Positions 45,238 to 54,164 of a stretch of 64,000 nucleotides of DNA are shown here, one piece after another. Origin of the DNA: Streptomyces sp. RerS4. Its GTDB lineage: Bacteria; Actinomycetota; Actinomycetes; Streptomycetales; Streptomycetaceae. The notes below the pieces were generated by a model, which saw only the letters and a list, made by a program, of their open reading frames with translations, made no database searches and was not told the origin of the DNA. The position numbers and the translations under genes were made by a program. Position 1 is the stretch's first letter; every line of letters begins with the position of its first letter. The stretch is from assembly GCF_023515955.1 (NCBI RefSeq), contig NZ_CP097322.1, positions 4,822,501 to 4,886,500 of the forward strand, written 5' to 3'.

Positions 45238-47195
45238 TGACGGAAGACGGTTCCGAAGACGCCACCGAGGGCAGGGCCGGCCCGACGCACACCGGCTCCG
45301 GGCCTCAGACCAACAACTACTCCTTCCACGCCGCCCCGCACCGGCAGCGGCCGGACCCGCTGTCCATCGCCCGCGAGCGGCGCAGGGATCTGCGCCGGCG
45401 CTTCGTCCGCCCGCCCCGCTTCGGTGAAGCGGCCCACCGGATCGCGGAGCCGGGAGCGGTCGTCCTGCTCCGGGGGTCGCCGGGCACCGGGCGCCACGCC
45501 GCGGCGACCGTACTCCTGCACGAGGCGCCCGACCAGGTCTCCGGTCCACAGGGGCGGTTCGAGGAACTCACGGTGGCGCGGCCTGATGACACCCTGGACG
45601 CCGGCCCTCGCGACCGCTTCCTTCTCAACCTCTCCGCTGTCTCCTCCGCCGACTACATCGAGGCACAGCAATCCCTCGCCCTGTACCGGTCGGCCGTCGA
45701 AGAGGCCGGGGCCCGGCTGGCCGTCGTCCTCCCGTCGGGCCTGGACCACCTCCTGGATCCGCAGTTCGAGCCCCTCGTCGTACTCCTGGAACGGCCCCAC
45801 GGTCCCGCGGTCGTGCGACGCTCCCTGCGCCTGGCGGGCATCCCCTTCGAGGACGAGGACCTGCGTACCGAGGCACTGACCCGGTTCTTCGCCGACGATC
45901 CGATGCGTGAGCTGGCCCGCTTCTGCGCGACCGTCGATCGCGCCCGCGCCGGTGGCCGCCACGGAAACGCGTTCCGCGCATGGGCCGACGAAGCCCTCGG
46001 CGCCGTCACCCACCGAGCGGCCGAGGCAGCCCAGCAGATCAAGGAGGTGAGGTCCGCCGAGGGCCGCGCCCTCCTCCTCAGCACCGCGATGCTGCACGGC
46101 TTCCCGGCGGACACGGTCTTCCACAGCCGAAGCAGGCTGCTGCGGGCGCTGGGACACCGCCCCGAGGACGACGGAACGGACGCGGCCCTCTTCGTACGCG
46201 ACGACCTGCTCGACGAGCTGACACGACTGCGCATCAGCAGGGACGCACGGGGGCTGGTCACCTTCGACCACCTGGAATACGACGCGGCGATCCGCCGCCA
46301 CTTCTGGCTGCACTTCCCCGACCTGCGTCGGACCTTCGGAACCTGGGTGGAGGACGTCCTCGCGCAGGGCGACGTCACCGACACGGACCAGCAGGCACTG
46401 ACCGAGCGGTTCGTCGAACGGATCCTCGATTCCGGGGGGCCCGCCGAGATCTTCGACCTCGTACGGCGCTGGACCGACAGCGACTCGCCCCGCCCCCTGC
46501 ACGCGCCGGCCGCGACCGCGCTCGAAGTGGCTCTCGCCGACGAACGCCACGTCAGAAAGGTCTTGGACCAGATCCGGACCTGGTCACGGGAACCCACTCT
46601 CCCCGACGGTCTGCTGCGCGCGCTCACCGACGTCTGCCGGGACCCGATGTCCGCGACCCACCCGTACCACGCGGTCGTCCGACTCCATCACCTGGCACAT
46701 CACCCCGCGGGCGGGAGTGCGCGCGAGGCGCTCTTCGCCCTCGTGGCGAGTGACCCGAGGCTCCTGCGCTACCTGCACCGGCGCATCGCGGCCTACCTCG
46801 GCCCCCGTTCGCCGGGCAACATCGCCCTCCTCCTCGACCTCTACGAGGACGCGGTGCTGCCAGCCGACCTGCCCTGGCCGGACCTGGCCAAGGTCTGGCG
46901 CGCCGCGATGGACTTCAGTGACCGGCACGACTGGGCCCCGCTCGTGCACCGCTGGCTCAGCGCCGTCCTGCGGATACCCGAAGAACGGCGCGAGGCGGCC
47001 CTCGGCGTTCTGGTCGACGCCGTCGCGGGCAGCGATCGGCACGGCAACCAGCTGTACACCTCCACATGCCACTGGGCGGCCGGCCGGCCGGAGCGCACCG
47101 CGACCGCGACGTGGCTGCGCCACGGCATCGACGTCGCCCAAGGACTCGTCCCGGACGAGGCCGTCCCCTCGCCCGAGTCGGAAGGAGTGCGATGA
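45237..47195 (+). CDS. Unrecognised 652-aa protein with degenerate P-loop and HTGSG motif
   Basis: The N-terminus has GPTHTGSGPQTNNYSF (H18-G22), the same short motif as in the preceding TIR protein. A nucleotide-binding-like start follows (GAVVLLRGSPGTGRHAAATV, residues 73-92). The Walker A lysine and Ser/Thr are replaced by Arg85? and His (GSPGTGRH, 80-87), and no clear Walker B is seen. The rest is helical (ALTRFFADDPMRELARF, HFWLHFPDLRRTFGTWVEDVL) and could be a winged-helix/repeat region of a STAND-like or pseudo-ATPase protein. It is not a known family to me. ATG 45237 is preferred over GTG 45234 for ribosome-site spacing. Confidence 0.8.
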   Translation: MTEDGSEDATEGRAGPTHTGSGPQTNNYSFHAAPHRQRPDPLSIARERRRDLRRRFVRPPRFGEAAHRIAEPGAVVLLRGSPGTGRHAAATVLLHEAPDQVSGPQGRFEELTVARPDDTLDAGPRDRFLLNLSAVSSADYIEAQQSLALYRSAVEEAGARLAVVLPSGLDHLLDPQFEPLVVLLERPHGPAVVRRSLRLAGIPFEDEDLRTEALTRFFADDPMRELARFCATVDRARAGGRHGNAFRAWADEALGAVTHRAAEAAQQIKEVRSAEGRALLLSTAMLHGFPADTVFHSRSRLLRALGHRPEDDGTDAALFVRDDLLDELTRLRISRDARGLVTFDHLEYDAAIRRHFWLHFPDLRRTFGTWVEDVLAQGDVTDTDQQALTERFVERILDSGGPAEIFDLVRRWTDSDSPRPLHAPAATALEVALADERHVRKVLDQIRTWSREPTLPDGLLRALTDVCRDPMSATHPYHAVVRLHHLAHHPAGGSAREALFALVASDPRLLRYLHRRIAAYLGPRSPGNIALLLDLYEDAVLPADLPWPDLAKVWRAAMDFSDRHDWAPLVHRWLSAVLRIPEERREAALGVLVDAVAGSDRHGNQLYTSTCHWAAGRPERTATATWLRHGIDVAQGLVPDEAVPSPESEGVR

Positions 47196-48121
47196 GCACG
47201 TACCTGCCGTGGATCTTCCTGGCGGTGACGCTGGGGGCGGCGGTGGCACTGATCCTGGTGAAGCGCGCGGAACGCGCCCGGCTGCGTGCCCGCGTCCACC
47301 ATCAGCAGTCCACCGAGACGGCGTCCGAACCCCAGCAGCCCGCCGAGCCTCCTTTCCAGGAGATCCACTTGGAGCGGGTCGCCGTCCCCAGCTCCCTGCC
47401 CGACTACGACTTCCTCTTCTCGGCGTCCGTCTGGTGGCGCCCCGCCGGTACCCAGGGCACGGTGCCGCACGGCAACCGTTCCGGCCTCGCCGCGGCCCAT
47501 GTGATCAGGCGCGCCCAGGAGTTCACGCGCAACGAACGTCCCGAACGCCACGGGGCCGTCCAGTACCTCCTGGAGGAAGCCCTCGGCACCCACACCCTGG
47601 ACGACACGGCCACCCTGGTCGTGATGGCCACGGACGTCACCCTGGCCTTGGTCCCCGAGGACCGCGACCGACTCCGCAAACTGGCGGGCCTGCGCAAGGA
47701 AGAGGACACCTGGGAGCAGGAGCGCCAGTACGAGCGCAGTCGACGCAAGTACCTGGCCGACGAGGTACTCCAGACCCCGGGCAGCGCGGCGGTGTGGTGG
47801 CTCTCGCGGCACGAGGAAGACATCGAGCGCGCCGTGGAACTCCTCGGCCCCTTCGCACAGCTCTCGGCGGCGTCGAACAACACCGAGGTGGCCACCCTCT
47901 TCCGACACCTGGTCGAACGACCGTCGACCCCGACTGAGGAGCCCACCGTGGACGTCCTCACCTGTGTGACGGCCCTCCTGGACCTCCTCGACCTGTCCCC
48001 CGACTCCCCGGACGGAGAGGCCTTCCTCCTCCGCCTCGAAGCCTGGCTCGACTCGGTCGACCGCTCAGAAGAAGCCGCCCGCCTCCGCGCCCACTTCCTC
48101 CCACCCACCCCCGAGGAGTAG
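47192..48121 (+). CDS. Membrane-anchored hypothetical protein, third gene of the TIR operon
   Basis: The 309-residue protein has a single N-terminal transmembrane helix (YLPWIFLAVTLGAAVALILV, residues 4-23) and a basic cytoplasmic-looking stop (KRAERARLRARV). A soluble helical region follows (PSSLPDYDFLFSASVWWRP, RLRKLAGLRKEEDTWEQERQ coiled-coil-like, FLLRLEAWLDSVDRSEEAAR). Its ATG overlaps the preceding stop (ATGA) and AAGGAG lies upstream. Band-7/SPFH-like features (DVTLALVPEDRDRL) are only suggestive. It could place the operon products at the membrane, consistent with a membrane-disrupting or sensing role; this is inference. Confidence 0.85.
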   Translation: MSTYLPWIFLAVTLGAAVALILVKRAERARLRARVHHQQSTETASEPQQPAEPPFQEIHLERVAVPSSLPDYDFLFSASVWWRPAGTQGTVPHGNRSGLAAAHVIRRAQEFTRNERPERHGAVQYLLEEALGTHTLDDTATLVVMATDVTLALVPEDRDRLRKLAGLRKEEDTWEQERQYERSRRKYLADEVLQTPGSAAVWWLSRHEEDIERAVELLGPFAQLSAASNNTEVATLFRHLVERPSTPTEEPTVDVLTCVTALLDLLDLSPDSPDGEAFLLRLEAWLDSVDRSEEAARLRAHFLPPTPEE

Positions 48122-48138
48122 CCGCCCGCACATACGCG

Positions 48139-48177
48139 AAGACCCCGTCTCAGCGAACTCGCTGATGGCGGGGTCTT
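48139..48177. terminator. Hairpin between the TIR operon and tRNA-Arg
   Basis: AAGACCCCG (48139-48147) pairs with CGGGGTCTT (48169-48177), and an inner TCAGCG/CGCTGA adds to the stem. A second perfect 7-bp hairpin (GCACTTC/GAAGTGC, 48181-48198) abuts the tRNA 3' end. Together they likely end transcription from both sides. Confidence 0.7.
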
Positions 48178-48195
48178 TGGGCACTTCATGCGAAG

Positions 48196-48267
48196 TGCCC
48201 CCGGCAGGATTCGAACCTGCGCACACGGCTCCGGAGGCCGTTGCTCTATCCCCTGAGCTACGGGGGC
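48196..48267 (-). tRNA. tRNA-Arg (anticodon CCG)
   Basis: The minus strand folds as a cloverleaf. The 7-bp acceptor is GCCCCCG/CGGGGGC with discriminator A, the D arm is GCTC/GAGC, and the anticodon stem ACGGC/GCCGT holds loop CTCCGGA (anticodon CCG). The T arm is GCAGG/CCTGC with TTCGAAT. Length is 72 nt; the 3' CCA is not encoded. On the minus strand TAGTGT (48302-48297), about 30 bp upstream, could be its -10. Confidence 0.97.
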
Positions 48268-48421
48268 GTGTCGTTCGCTGTGCGGCGACGGGTTGAACAC
48301 TACCAGCTCCCGCGGGGTGATCAGGAACGGATTCCGGTGGGACGGGGAGGTCGGTCGCCCGGAGGGGGTGGAAGTGGCGAAAACCCGGACGCGGGGGCTT
48401 AGGGCAACCTACTCTCAAGGT

Positions 48422-48844
48422 GTGCCAGGCGCCCCGCGCCGGGTGCTTGTTGTCGACGACAACAAGGTCATCCGGCAGCTGATCAAGGTCAATCTCGAGC
48501 TGGAGGGCTTCGAGGTCGTGACCGCGAACGATGGTGCCGAGTGTCTGGACATCGTCCACCGCGTGTGTCCCGACGCGATCACCCTTGATGTGGTCATGCC
48601 CCGGCTGGACGGGTTCGGGGCCGCCGCGCGGTTGCGGGCCGATCCGCGGACGCGGCATCTGCCCGTCGCCATCGTCAGTGCCTGTACGCAGCACGAGGTC
48701 GAGGCCGGCATCGCCGCCGGGGTGGACGCGTTCGTCGCCAAGCCGTTCGAGCCCGCCGAGCTGGTGCGGGTCGTGCGTCGGCTCGTGGAGCGCAAGGAGC
48801 GGTGGGAGAGGAAAGGGGAGCCCGCCGGGCGCGGGGGGAGGTAG
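48422..48844 (+). CDS. Single-domain response regulator
   Basis: The 140-residue protein is a receiver domain with little else: VLVVDDNKVIRQLIKVNLELEGF, phospho-acceptor Asp56 in AITLDVVMPRLDG, AIVSACTQHE and Lys in FVAKPFEP, then a basic tail. It lacks a DNA-binding output, so it may act by protein contact. Start GTG 48422 is chosen from recalled Streptomyces homologues starting PGxPRRVLVVDD; TACTCT lies just upstream and the transcript could be nearly leaderless. A longer frame with an upstream GTG exists. Confidence 0.92.
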   Translation: MPGAPRRVLVVDDNKVIRQLIKVNLELEGFEVVTANDGAECLDIVHRVCPDAITLDVVMPRLDGFGAAARLRADPRTRHLPVAIVSACTQHEVEAGIAAGVDAFVAKPFEPAELVRVVRRLVERKERWERKGEPAGRGGR

Positions 48845-48911
48845 GGAGCCCCCTGTTCACATGGCGAAACCCGATGCGTGACCCGGGGGCTTCTCCCCTA
48901 CGCTGGGTGGC

Positions 48912-49883
48912 GTGACCCCCGCCGACCTCTCTCGTGCCGTCGTACGCGCCGTACGCCGTGCCGTCGAGGACGGGGAACTGGCCGGTCCCGCCCCCGCGCG
49001 GATCGTCGTCGAGCGGACGCGGCCCGGAGGGGTGGGGGAGTACGCCACCCCGGTCGCCTTCCAGCTCGCGAAGGGTACGCCGCACCGCCCCGCCGACGTG
49101 GCGCGGGAGCTCGCGTCCCGCCTGGCCGGCGAGCCCGGCATCACCCGGGTGGAGGTCACCGGCCCCGGGTTCCTCAACTTCACCCTCGCCCCCCGCCCCG
49201 CCGCCGACCTCGTACGCGAGGTGCTCGGCCGCGGCCTTCGGTACGGGTATGCCGAGGACGCGTACGAGGCCACCGCGGCGAGCACGCCCGCCCCCGGCCC
49301 GCGCGAGCGCGCCGTACGCGAGACCGTCGACCGGATCCGGGCGAGCCAGGGGCAGGGCCCCGCCGCGCCCCGCGTCGCACCTCTCGCGCACCGGGACCTC
49401 GACGCCCCCGCCCGCTACGGAGCCGACGCCGCCCGGTGGGCCATGCTCGCGACCCCCGCCCGCGAGACCCCCCAGTTCGACGCGAGCCTCCTCGTCCAGG
49501 ACGAGTCCAACGAGTTCTTCCTGGTGCGGTACGCCTTCACGCGCGTCCGGGCCTTGGTCCGGGAGGCCCGCCGACTCGGATGTGAGGGGGAAGTAGGGGA
49601 AGCAGGGGGAGAACCCGCCCACGGGCAGCGCGTGCTCGCGCTGCTGGGGGAGTATCCCCTCGTCCTCGAAGCCGCCGCCTTTCACCAGGCGCCCGAGCGG
49701 ATCGCGCGGCACCTCGTCGCCGTCGCCGACGCGCTCCTCGACTTCCAGTACGCGGTCCTGCCCATCGGGGACGAGAAACCCTCGGCCGCCCACCGCGCCC
49801 GGCTGGCCCTCGCCGAAGCCGCCGGGACGGTGCTGGCCGGCGGCCTGGCCCTCCTCGGCATAGCCCCACCCGACAGCTTGTGA
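48912..49883 (+). CDS. nrtL: ArgRS-related DALR anticodon-binding protein NrtL
   Basis: The 323-residue protein resembles arginyl-tRNA synthetase ends: an Add-1-like N-terminus (EYATPVAFQLAKGTPHRPADVARELASRL split here as EYATPVAFQLAKG and PADVARELASRL) and a C-terminal DALR domain (FLVRYAFTRVRALVREARRLG, LLDFQYAVLPIG). It lacks the catalytic Rossmann core (no HIGH/KMSKS). I recall it as NrtL, conserved upstream of lysA in Streptomyces, like the argS-lysA arrangement in other actinobacteria. It precedes lysA by 35 bp. Confidence 0.85.
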   Translation: MTPADLSRAVVRAVRRAVEDGELAGPAPARIVVERTRPGGVGEYATPVAFQLAKGTPHRPADVARELASRLAGEPGITRVEVTGPGFLNFTLAPRPAADLVREVLGRGLRYGYAEDAYEATAASTPAPGPRERAVRETVDRIRASQGQGPAAPRVAPLAHRDLDAPARYGADAARWAMLATPARETPQFDASLLVQDESNEFFLVRYAFTRVRALVREARRLGCEGEVGEAGGEPAHGQRVLALLGEYPLVLEAAAFHQAPERIARHLVAVADALLDFQYAVLPIGDEKPSAAHRARLALAEAAGTVLAGGLALLGIAPPDSL

Positions 49884-49918
49884 ACCGCTGAACCGCTGAA
49901 CCGCGAAGAGAGATACCG

Positions 49919-51310
49919 ATGAGCCGCTCCGCCCATCCCGCCGGGCCCCGCCACGCCGACGTCCTGCCCGAGGGCCACTACGCGCCCCCGCCGGCCGACC
50001 TGAACGCGCTGGACGAGAAGGTCTGGGCCCGGACCGTGACGAGGAACGACGACGGGATCGTCACCGTCGGCGGCATCGAAGTGACCCGCCTCGCGGAGGA
50101 GTTCGGCACCCCCGCCTACTTCCTCGACGAGGAGGACTTCCGCGCCCGCTGCCGCGCCTGGGCGCACGCCTTCGGCAAGGACGCCGACGTGTTCTACGCC
50201 GGCAAGGCCTTCCTCTCCAAGGCCGTCGTGAAGTGGCTCAAGGAAGAAGGCCTGAACCTCGACGTCTGCTCCGGCGGCGAGCTGACCACCGCCCTCGCCG
50301 CCGGCATGCCCGCCGACCGGATCGCCTTCCACGGCAACAACAAGTCGGAGGACGAGATCCGTCGGGCCGTCACGGCCGGGGTCGGCCGGATCGTGCTCGA
50401 CTCCTTCCAGGAGATCGCCCGCGTCGCGCACATCGCCCGTGAGCTGGGCGTACGCCAGCCCGTGCAGATCCGCGTCACCGTCGGCGTCGAGGCGCACACC
50501 CACGAGTTCATCGCCACCGCCCACGAGGACCAGAAGTTCGGCATCGCCGTCGCCGACGGCTCCGCCGCCGAGGCCGTCCGGCGGGCGCTCGGGCACGACA
50601 GCCTGGAGCTGCTCGGCGTCCACTCCCACATCGGGTCCCAGATCTTCGACATGGCCGGCTTCGAGGTGTCCGCCAAGCGGGTGGTCCGGCTGCTGGCCGC
50701 CGTCCGCGACGAGCACGGCGTGGAGCTCCCCGAGATCGACCTCGGCGGCGGCCTCGGCATCGCGTACACCTCCGCCGACGACCCGCGCGAGCCCCACGAG
50801 ATCGCCAAGGCGCTCACCGAGATCGTGGCGCGCGAATGCGAGAGCGCCGGCCTGAAGGCCCCGCGCATCTCCGTCGAGCCGGGCCGCGCCATCGTCGGCC
50901 CCACCGCCTTCACCCTCTACGAGGTCGGCACGATCAAGCCCCTCGAAGGGCTGCGCACGTACGTCTCCGTCGACGGCGGCATGTCCGACAACATCCGCAC
51001 GGCCCTCTACGACGCCGAGTACGCCGTCACCCTCGTCTCCCGCGTCTCCGACGCCGAGCCCATGCTGGTCCGTGTCGTCGGCAAGCACTGCGAGAGCGGT
51101 GACATCGTGGTCAAGGACGCGTTCCTCCCCGCCGACCTGGCGCCGGGCGACCTCCTCGCCGTTCCGGCCACCGGGGCGTACTGCCGCTCCATGGCCAGCA
51201 ACTACAACCACGCCCTGCGCCCGCCGGTCGTGGCCGTGCGCGACGGGCAGGCGCGGGTGATCGTCCGCAGGGAGACGGAGGAGGATCTCCTGCGTCTGGA
51301 CCTGGGGTGA
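49919..51310 (+). CDS. lysA: Diaminopimelate decarboxylase LysA
   Basis: The 463-residue PLP enzyme is of fold type III. The PLP-Lys is in [13 protein letters not shown], with [50 protein letters not shown] and [14 protein letters not shown] (catalytic Cys-Glu-Ser-Gly-Asp). It makes L-lysine from meso-diaminopimelate, the last lysine step. It leads the lysA-hom-thrC-thrB group, downstream of nrtL. GAAGAGAG precedes the ATG. Confidence 0.98.
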   Translation: MSRSAHPAGPRHADVLPEGHYAPPPADLNALDEKVWARTVTRNDDGIVTVGGIEVTRLAEEFGTPAYFLDEEDFRARCRAWAHAFGKDADVFYAGKAFLSKAVVKWLKEEGLNLDVCSGGELTTALAAGMPADRIAFHGNNKSEDEIRRAVTAGVGRIVLDSFQEIARVAHIARELGVRQPVQIRVTVGVEAHTHEFIATAHEDQKFGIAVADGSAAEAVRRALGHDSLELLGVHSHIGSQIFDMAGFEVSAKRVVRLLAAVRDEHGVELPEIDLGGGLGIAYTSADDPREPHEIAKALTEIVARECESAGLKAPRISVEPGRAIVGPTAFTLYEVGTIKPLEGLRTYVSVDGGMSDNIRTALYDAEYAVTLVSRVSDAEPMLVRVVGKHCESGDIVVKDAFLPADLAPGDLLAVPATGAYCRSMASNYNHALRPPVVAVRDGQARVIVRRETEEDLLRLDLG

Positions 51311-51353
51311 TTCCATTGTTTTCCGGACCGGGGTTCCGACCCTCAAAATAGGT

Positions 51354-51402
51354 GTCTCACTCAATGGACCGAGGATGGAAAGTCCTGTCCATTGAGTGAG
51401 AC
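51354..51402 (+). promoter_or_regulatory. Perfect 16-bp hairpin in the lysA-hom gap
   Basis: GTCTCACTCAATGGAC (51354-51369) is the exact inverse of 51387-51402 across a 17-nt loop. The loop contains AGGA and TCCT able to extend the stem past a two-base bulge. Outer GGTG/CACC segments can stack further. It lies 64 bp before the hom start with no T-tract. A lysA terminator, a protein-binding inverted repeat or an attenuator are all possible. Confidence 0.75.
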
Positions 51403-51465
51403 TGGTTCACACCTGACGCGCAAACCGCGCGCCGGGAGCGAAGAAGATCGAAAGGCGTAGGTCAA

Positions 51466-52758
51466 ATGATGCGTACGCGTCCGCTGAAGGTGGCGCTGCT
51501 GGGCTGTGGAGTGGTCGGCTCAGAGGTGGCGCGCATCATGACGACGCACGCCGACGATCTGACGGCGAGGATCGGCGCCCCGGTCGAGCTGGCCGGCGTG
51601 GCCGTGCGGCGCCCGTCCAAGGTCCGCGAGGGCATCGACCCGGCCCTGGTCACCACCGACGCGACCGCCCTCCTCAAACGGGGCGACATCGACGTCGTCA
51701 TCGAGGTCATCGGCGGCATCGAGCCCGCCCGCACCCTGATCACCACCGCCTTCGAGAACGGCGCCTCCGTCGTCTCGGCGAACAAGGCTCTCCTCGCCCA
51801 GGACGGCGCCGCGCTGCACGCCGCCGCCGAGCAGCACGGGCTGGACCTCTACTACGAGGCCGCCGTGGCCGGCGCGATCCCGCTGGTCCGCCCGATGCGC
51901 GAGTCCCTCGCCGGCGACAAGATCAACCGGGTGATGGGCATCGTCAACGGCACGACGAACTTCATCCTCGACAAGATGGACTCGACCGGCGCCGGCTATC
52001 AGGAGGCGCTCGACGAGGCCACCGCCCTCGGCTACGCCGAGGCCGACCCCACCGCCGACGTCGAGGGCTACGACGCCGCCGCCAAGGCCGCCATCCTCGC
52101 CGGCATCGCCTTCCACACCCGGGTGCGCCTCGACGACGTCTACCGGGAGGGCATGACCGAGGTCAGCGCCGCCGACTTCGCCTCCGCCAAGCGCATGGGC
52201 TGCACCATCAAGCTCCTCGCGATCCTGGAGCGCGCGGCCGACGGCGAGTCCGTCACCGCCCGCGTCCACCCGGCGATGATCCCGCTCAGCCACCCGCTGG
52301 CCTCCGTCCGCGAGGCGTACAACGCCGTCTTCGTCGAGGCCGAGGCCGCCGGGCGGCTGATGTTCTACGGGCCCGGCGCGGGCGGCTCGCCCACCGCGTC
52401 CGCGGTCCTCGGCGACCTCGTCGCCGTGTGCCGCAACAAGCTCGCCGAGGCAACGGGGCCCGGCGAGTCGGCGTACACCCAGCTGCCGGTCAGCCCCATG
52501 GGGGACGTCGTCACCCGCTACCACATCAGCCTCGATGTGGCGGACAAGCCGGGCGTCCTCGCCCAGGTGGCGACGACCTTCGCGGAGCACGGAGTCAGCA
52601 TCGACACCGTCCGCCAGCAGGGCAAGGACGGCGAGGCCTCCCTCGTCGTCGTCACTCACCGCGCGCCCGACGCCGCCCTCTCGGGGACCGTCGAGGCGCT
52701 GCGGAAGCTGGACACCGTGCGCGGTGTCGCCAGCATCATGCGTGTTGAAGGGGAGTAA
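51466..52758 (+). CDS. hom: Homoserine dehydrogenase
   Basis: The 430-residue protein has an N-terminal NAD(P) Rossmann (VALLGCGVVGSEVA), the homoserine dehydrogenase core (SANKALLAQ, YYEAAVAGAIPLVRPM, GIVNGTTNFILDKM, EADPTADVEGYDAAAKAAIL) and a C-terminal ACT domain (DVADKPGVLAQVATTFAEHG). It reduces aspartate semialdehyde to homoserine; the ACT domain usually mediates threonine inhibition. The ATG lies after a GGTC leader; a second ATG follows directly. It is 6 nt upstream of thrC and follows the hairpin. Confidence 0.98.
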   Translation: MMRTRPLKVALLGCGVVGSEVARIMTTHADDLTARIGAPVELAGVAVRRPSKVREGIDPALVTTDATALLKRGDIDVVIEVIGGIEPARTLITTAFENGASVVSANKALLAQDGAALHAAAEQHGLDLYYEAAVAGAIPLVRPMRESLAGDKINRVMGIVNGTTNFILDKMDSTGAGYQEALDEATALGYAEADPTADVEGYDAAAKAAILAGIAFHTRVRLDDVYREGMTEVSAADFASAKRMGCTIKLLAILERAADGESVTARVHPAMIPLSHPLASVREAYNAVFVEAEAAGRLMFYGPGAGGSPTASAVLGDLVAVCRNKLAEATGPGESAYTQLPVSPMGDVVTRYHISLDVADKPGVLAQVATTFAEHGVSIDTVRQQGKDGEASLVVVTHRAPDAALSGTVEALRKLDTVRGVASIMRVEGE

Positions 52759-52764
52759 GGACCC

Positions 52765-53835
52765 ATGAGCAGCAATCGCACCCACCAGTGGCGCGGGATC
52801 ATCGAGGAGTACCGGGACCGGCTGCCGGTCACGGACACGACCCCGGTGGTCACGCTCCGCGAGGGCGGCACTCCCCTCGTCCCCGCGCAGGTGCTGTCCG
52901 AGCGCACCGGCTGCGAGGTCCACCTGAAGGTCGAGGGCGCCAACCCCACCGGGTCCTTCAAGGACCGCGGCATGACCATGGCCATCACCAGGGCCAAGGA
53001 GGAGGGCGCGAAGGCCGTCATCTGCGCCTCCACCGGCAACACCTCCGCCTCCGCCGCCGCGTACGCGGTGCGCGCCGGCATGGTCTGCGCCGTCCTCGTG
53101 CCGCGCGGCAAGATCGCGCTCGGCAAGATGGGTCAGGCGCTGGTGCACGGCGCCAAGATCCTTCAGGTGGACGGCAACTTCGACGACTGCCTGGACCTGG
53201 CCCGCGCGCTGTCCGACAACTACCCGGTGGCGCTGGTCAATTCCGTCAACCCGGTGCGCATCGAGGGTCAGAAGACGGCCGCGTTCGAGATCGTCGACGC
53301 GCTCGGCGACGCCCCCGACATCCACGTGCTGCCCGTCGGCAACGCCGGCAACATCACGGCGTACTGGAGGGGCTTCAAGGAGTACAAGGCCGACGGCCTT
53401 GCCTCCCGTACGCCGCGCGTGTGGGGTTTCCAGGCCTCCGGCTCGGCGCCGATCGTGCGCGGCGAGGTCGTCAAGGAGCCGCACACCATCGCCACCGCGA
53501 TCCGCATCGGCAACCCGGCCTCCTGGGAGTACGCGCTCGCCGCGCGCGAGGAGTCGGGCGGCTTCATCGATGAGGTGACGGACCGTCAGATCCTGGCCGC
53601 CTACCGCCTGTTGGCCGCGCAGGAGGGCGTCTTCGTGGAGCCCGCCTCGGCCGCGTCGGTGGCCGGGCTGCTGAAGGCCGCCGAGGCCGGTCTCGTCGAC
53701 CCGGGTCAGACGATCGTGTGCACCGTCACCGGCAACGGCCTGAAGGACCCCGACTGGGCGGTCGCCGGCGCTCCGCAGCCGATCACCGTTCCGGTGGACG
53801 CCGAGGCCGCGGCCGTGCGCCTCGGCCTGGTCTGA
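52765..53835 (+). CDS. thrC: Threonine synthase
   Basis: The 356-residue PLP enzyme has [19 protein letters not shown]-Lys in [35 protein letters not shown], and [17 protein letters not shown]. It converts O-phosphohomoserine to threonine. It is tightly linked to hom (6-nt gap) and ends before a strong hairpin, so thrB probably has a separate promoter. Confidence 0.98.
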   Translation: MSSNRTHQWRGIIEEYRDRLPVTDTTPVVTLREGGTPLVPAQVLSERTGCEVHLKVEGANPTGSFKDRGMTMAITRAKEEGAKAVICASTGNTSASAAAYAVRAGMVCAVLVPRGKIALGKMGQALVHGAKILQVDGNFDDCLDLARALSDNYPVALVNSVNPVRIEGQKTAAFEIVDALGDAPDIHVLPVGNAGNITAYWRGFKEYKADGLASRTPRVWGFQASGSAPIVRGEVVKEPHTIATAIRIGNPASWEYALAAREESGGFIDEVTDRQILAAYRLLAAQEGVFVEPASAASVAGLLKAAEAGLVDPGQTIVCTVTGNGLKDPDWAVAGAPQPITVPVDAEAAAVRLGLV

Positions 53836-54164
53836 CACCGGGCCCGGCCCGACCCTGAGGCCCACGCCCCGTCGCCGGGTTCCGGAACCATCCGGAACCC
53901 GGCAACTCGGCCCGTACGACACGAAAAGTCAACGGAAGCCCTCGGAAGCCGACGGAAGTCGACGACACGCATCGTGCGCCTCCTGTGCGCCCTATGTCGC
54001 GAGAGAACCTTCCTTCGATACGCTGTACTTACATCCGCCACCGCGCATATGACCGCGGTGCTGCCCCAAGGGCCTTCGGGTGTCGTGCGTTCTCCAGTAC
54101 ATTCGCAGCGAAGATCCCGCACCGCCGCCAGATCTCGCACAGTCACAAGGAGTGTCATCGACCG
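53836..54164. promoter_or_regulatory. Gap between thrC and thrB (329 bp)
   Basis: It contains the thrC terminator, then three CGGAAG hexamers about 10 bp apart (53934-53960) and a less GC-rich segment (GATACGCTGTACTTACATCC) that could hold the thrB promoter. No gene is convincing. Confidence 0.55.
53874..53903 (+). terminator. thrC terminator hairpin
   Basis: GCCGGGTTCCGGA (53874-53886) pairs perfectly with 53891-53903 around ACCA. It follows the thrC stop by about 40 nt. Confidence 0.75.

Noticed and set aside
51311-51465. T-box or lysine riboswitch ahead of hom
   Set aside because: No T-box sequence, K-box or lysine aptamer elements are present; only a simple hairpin is seen.
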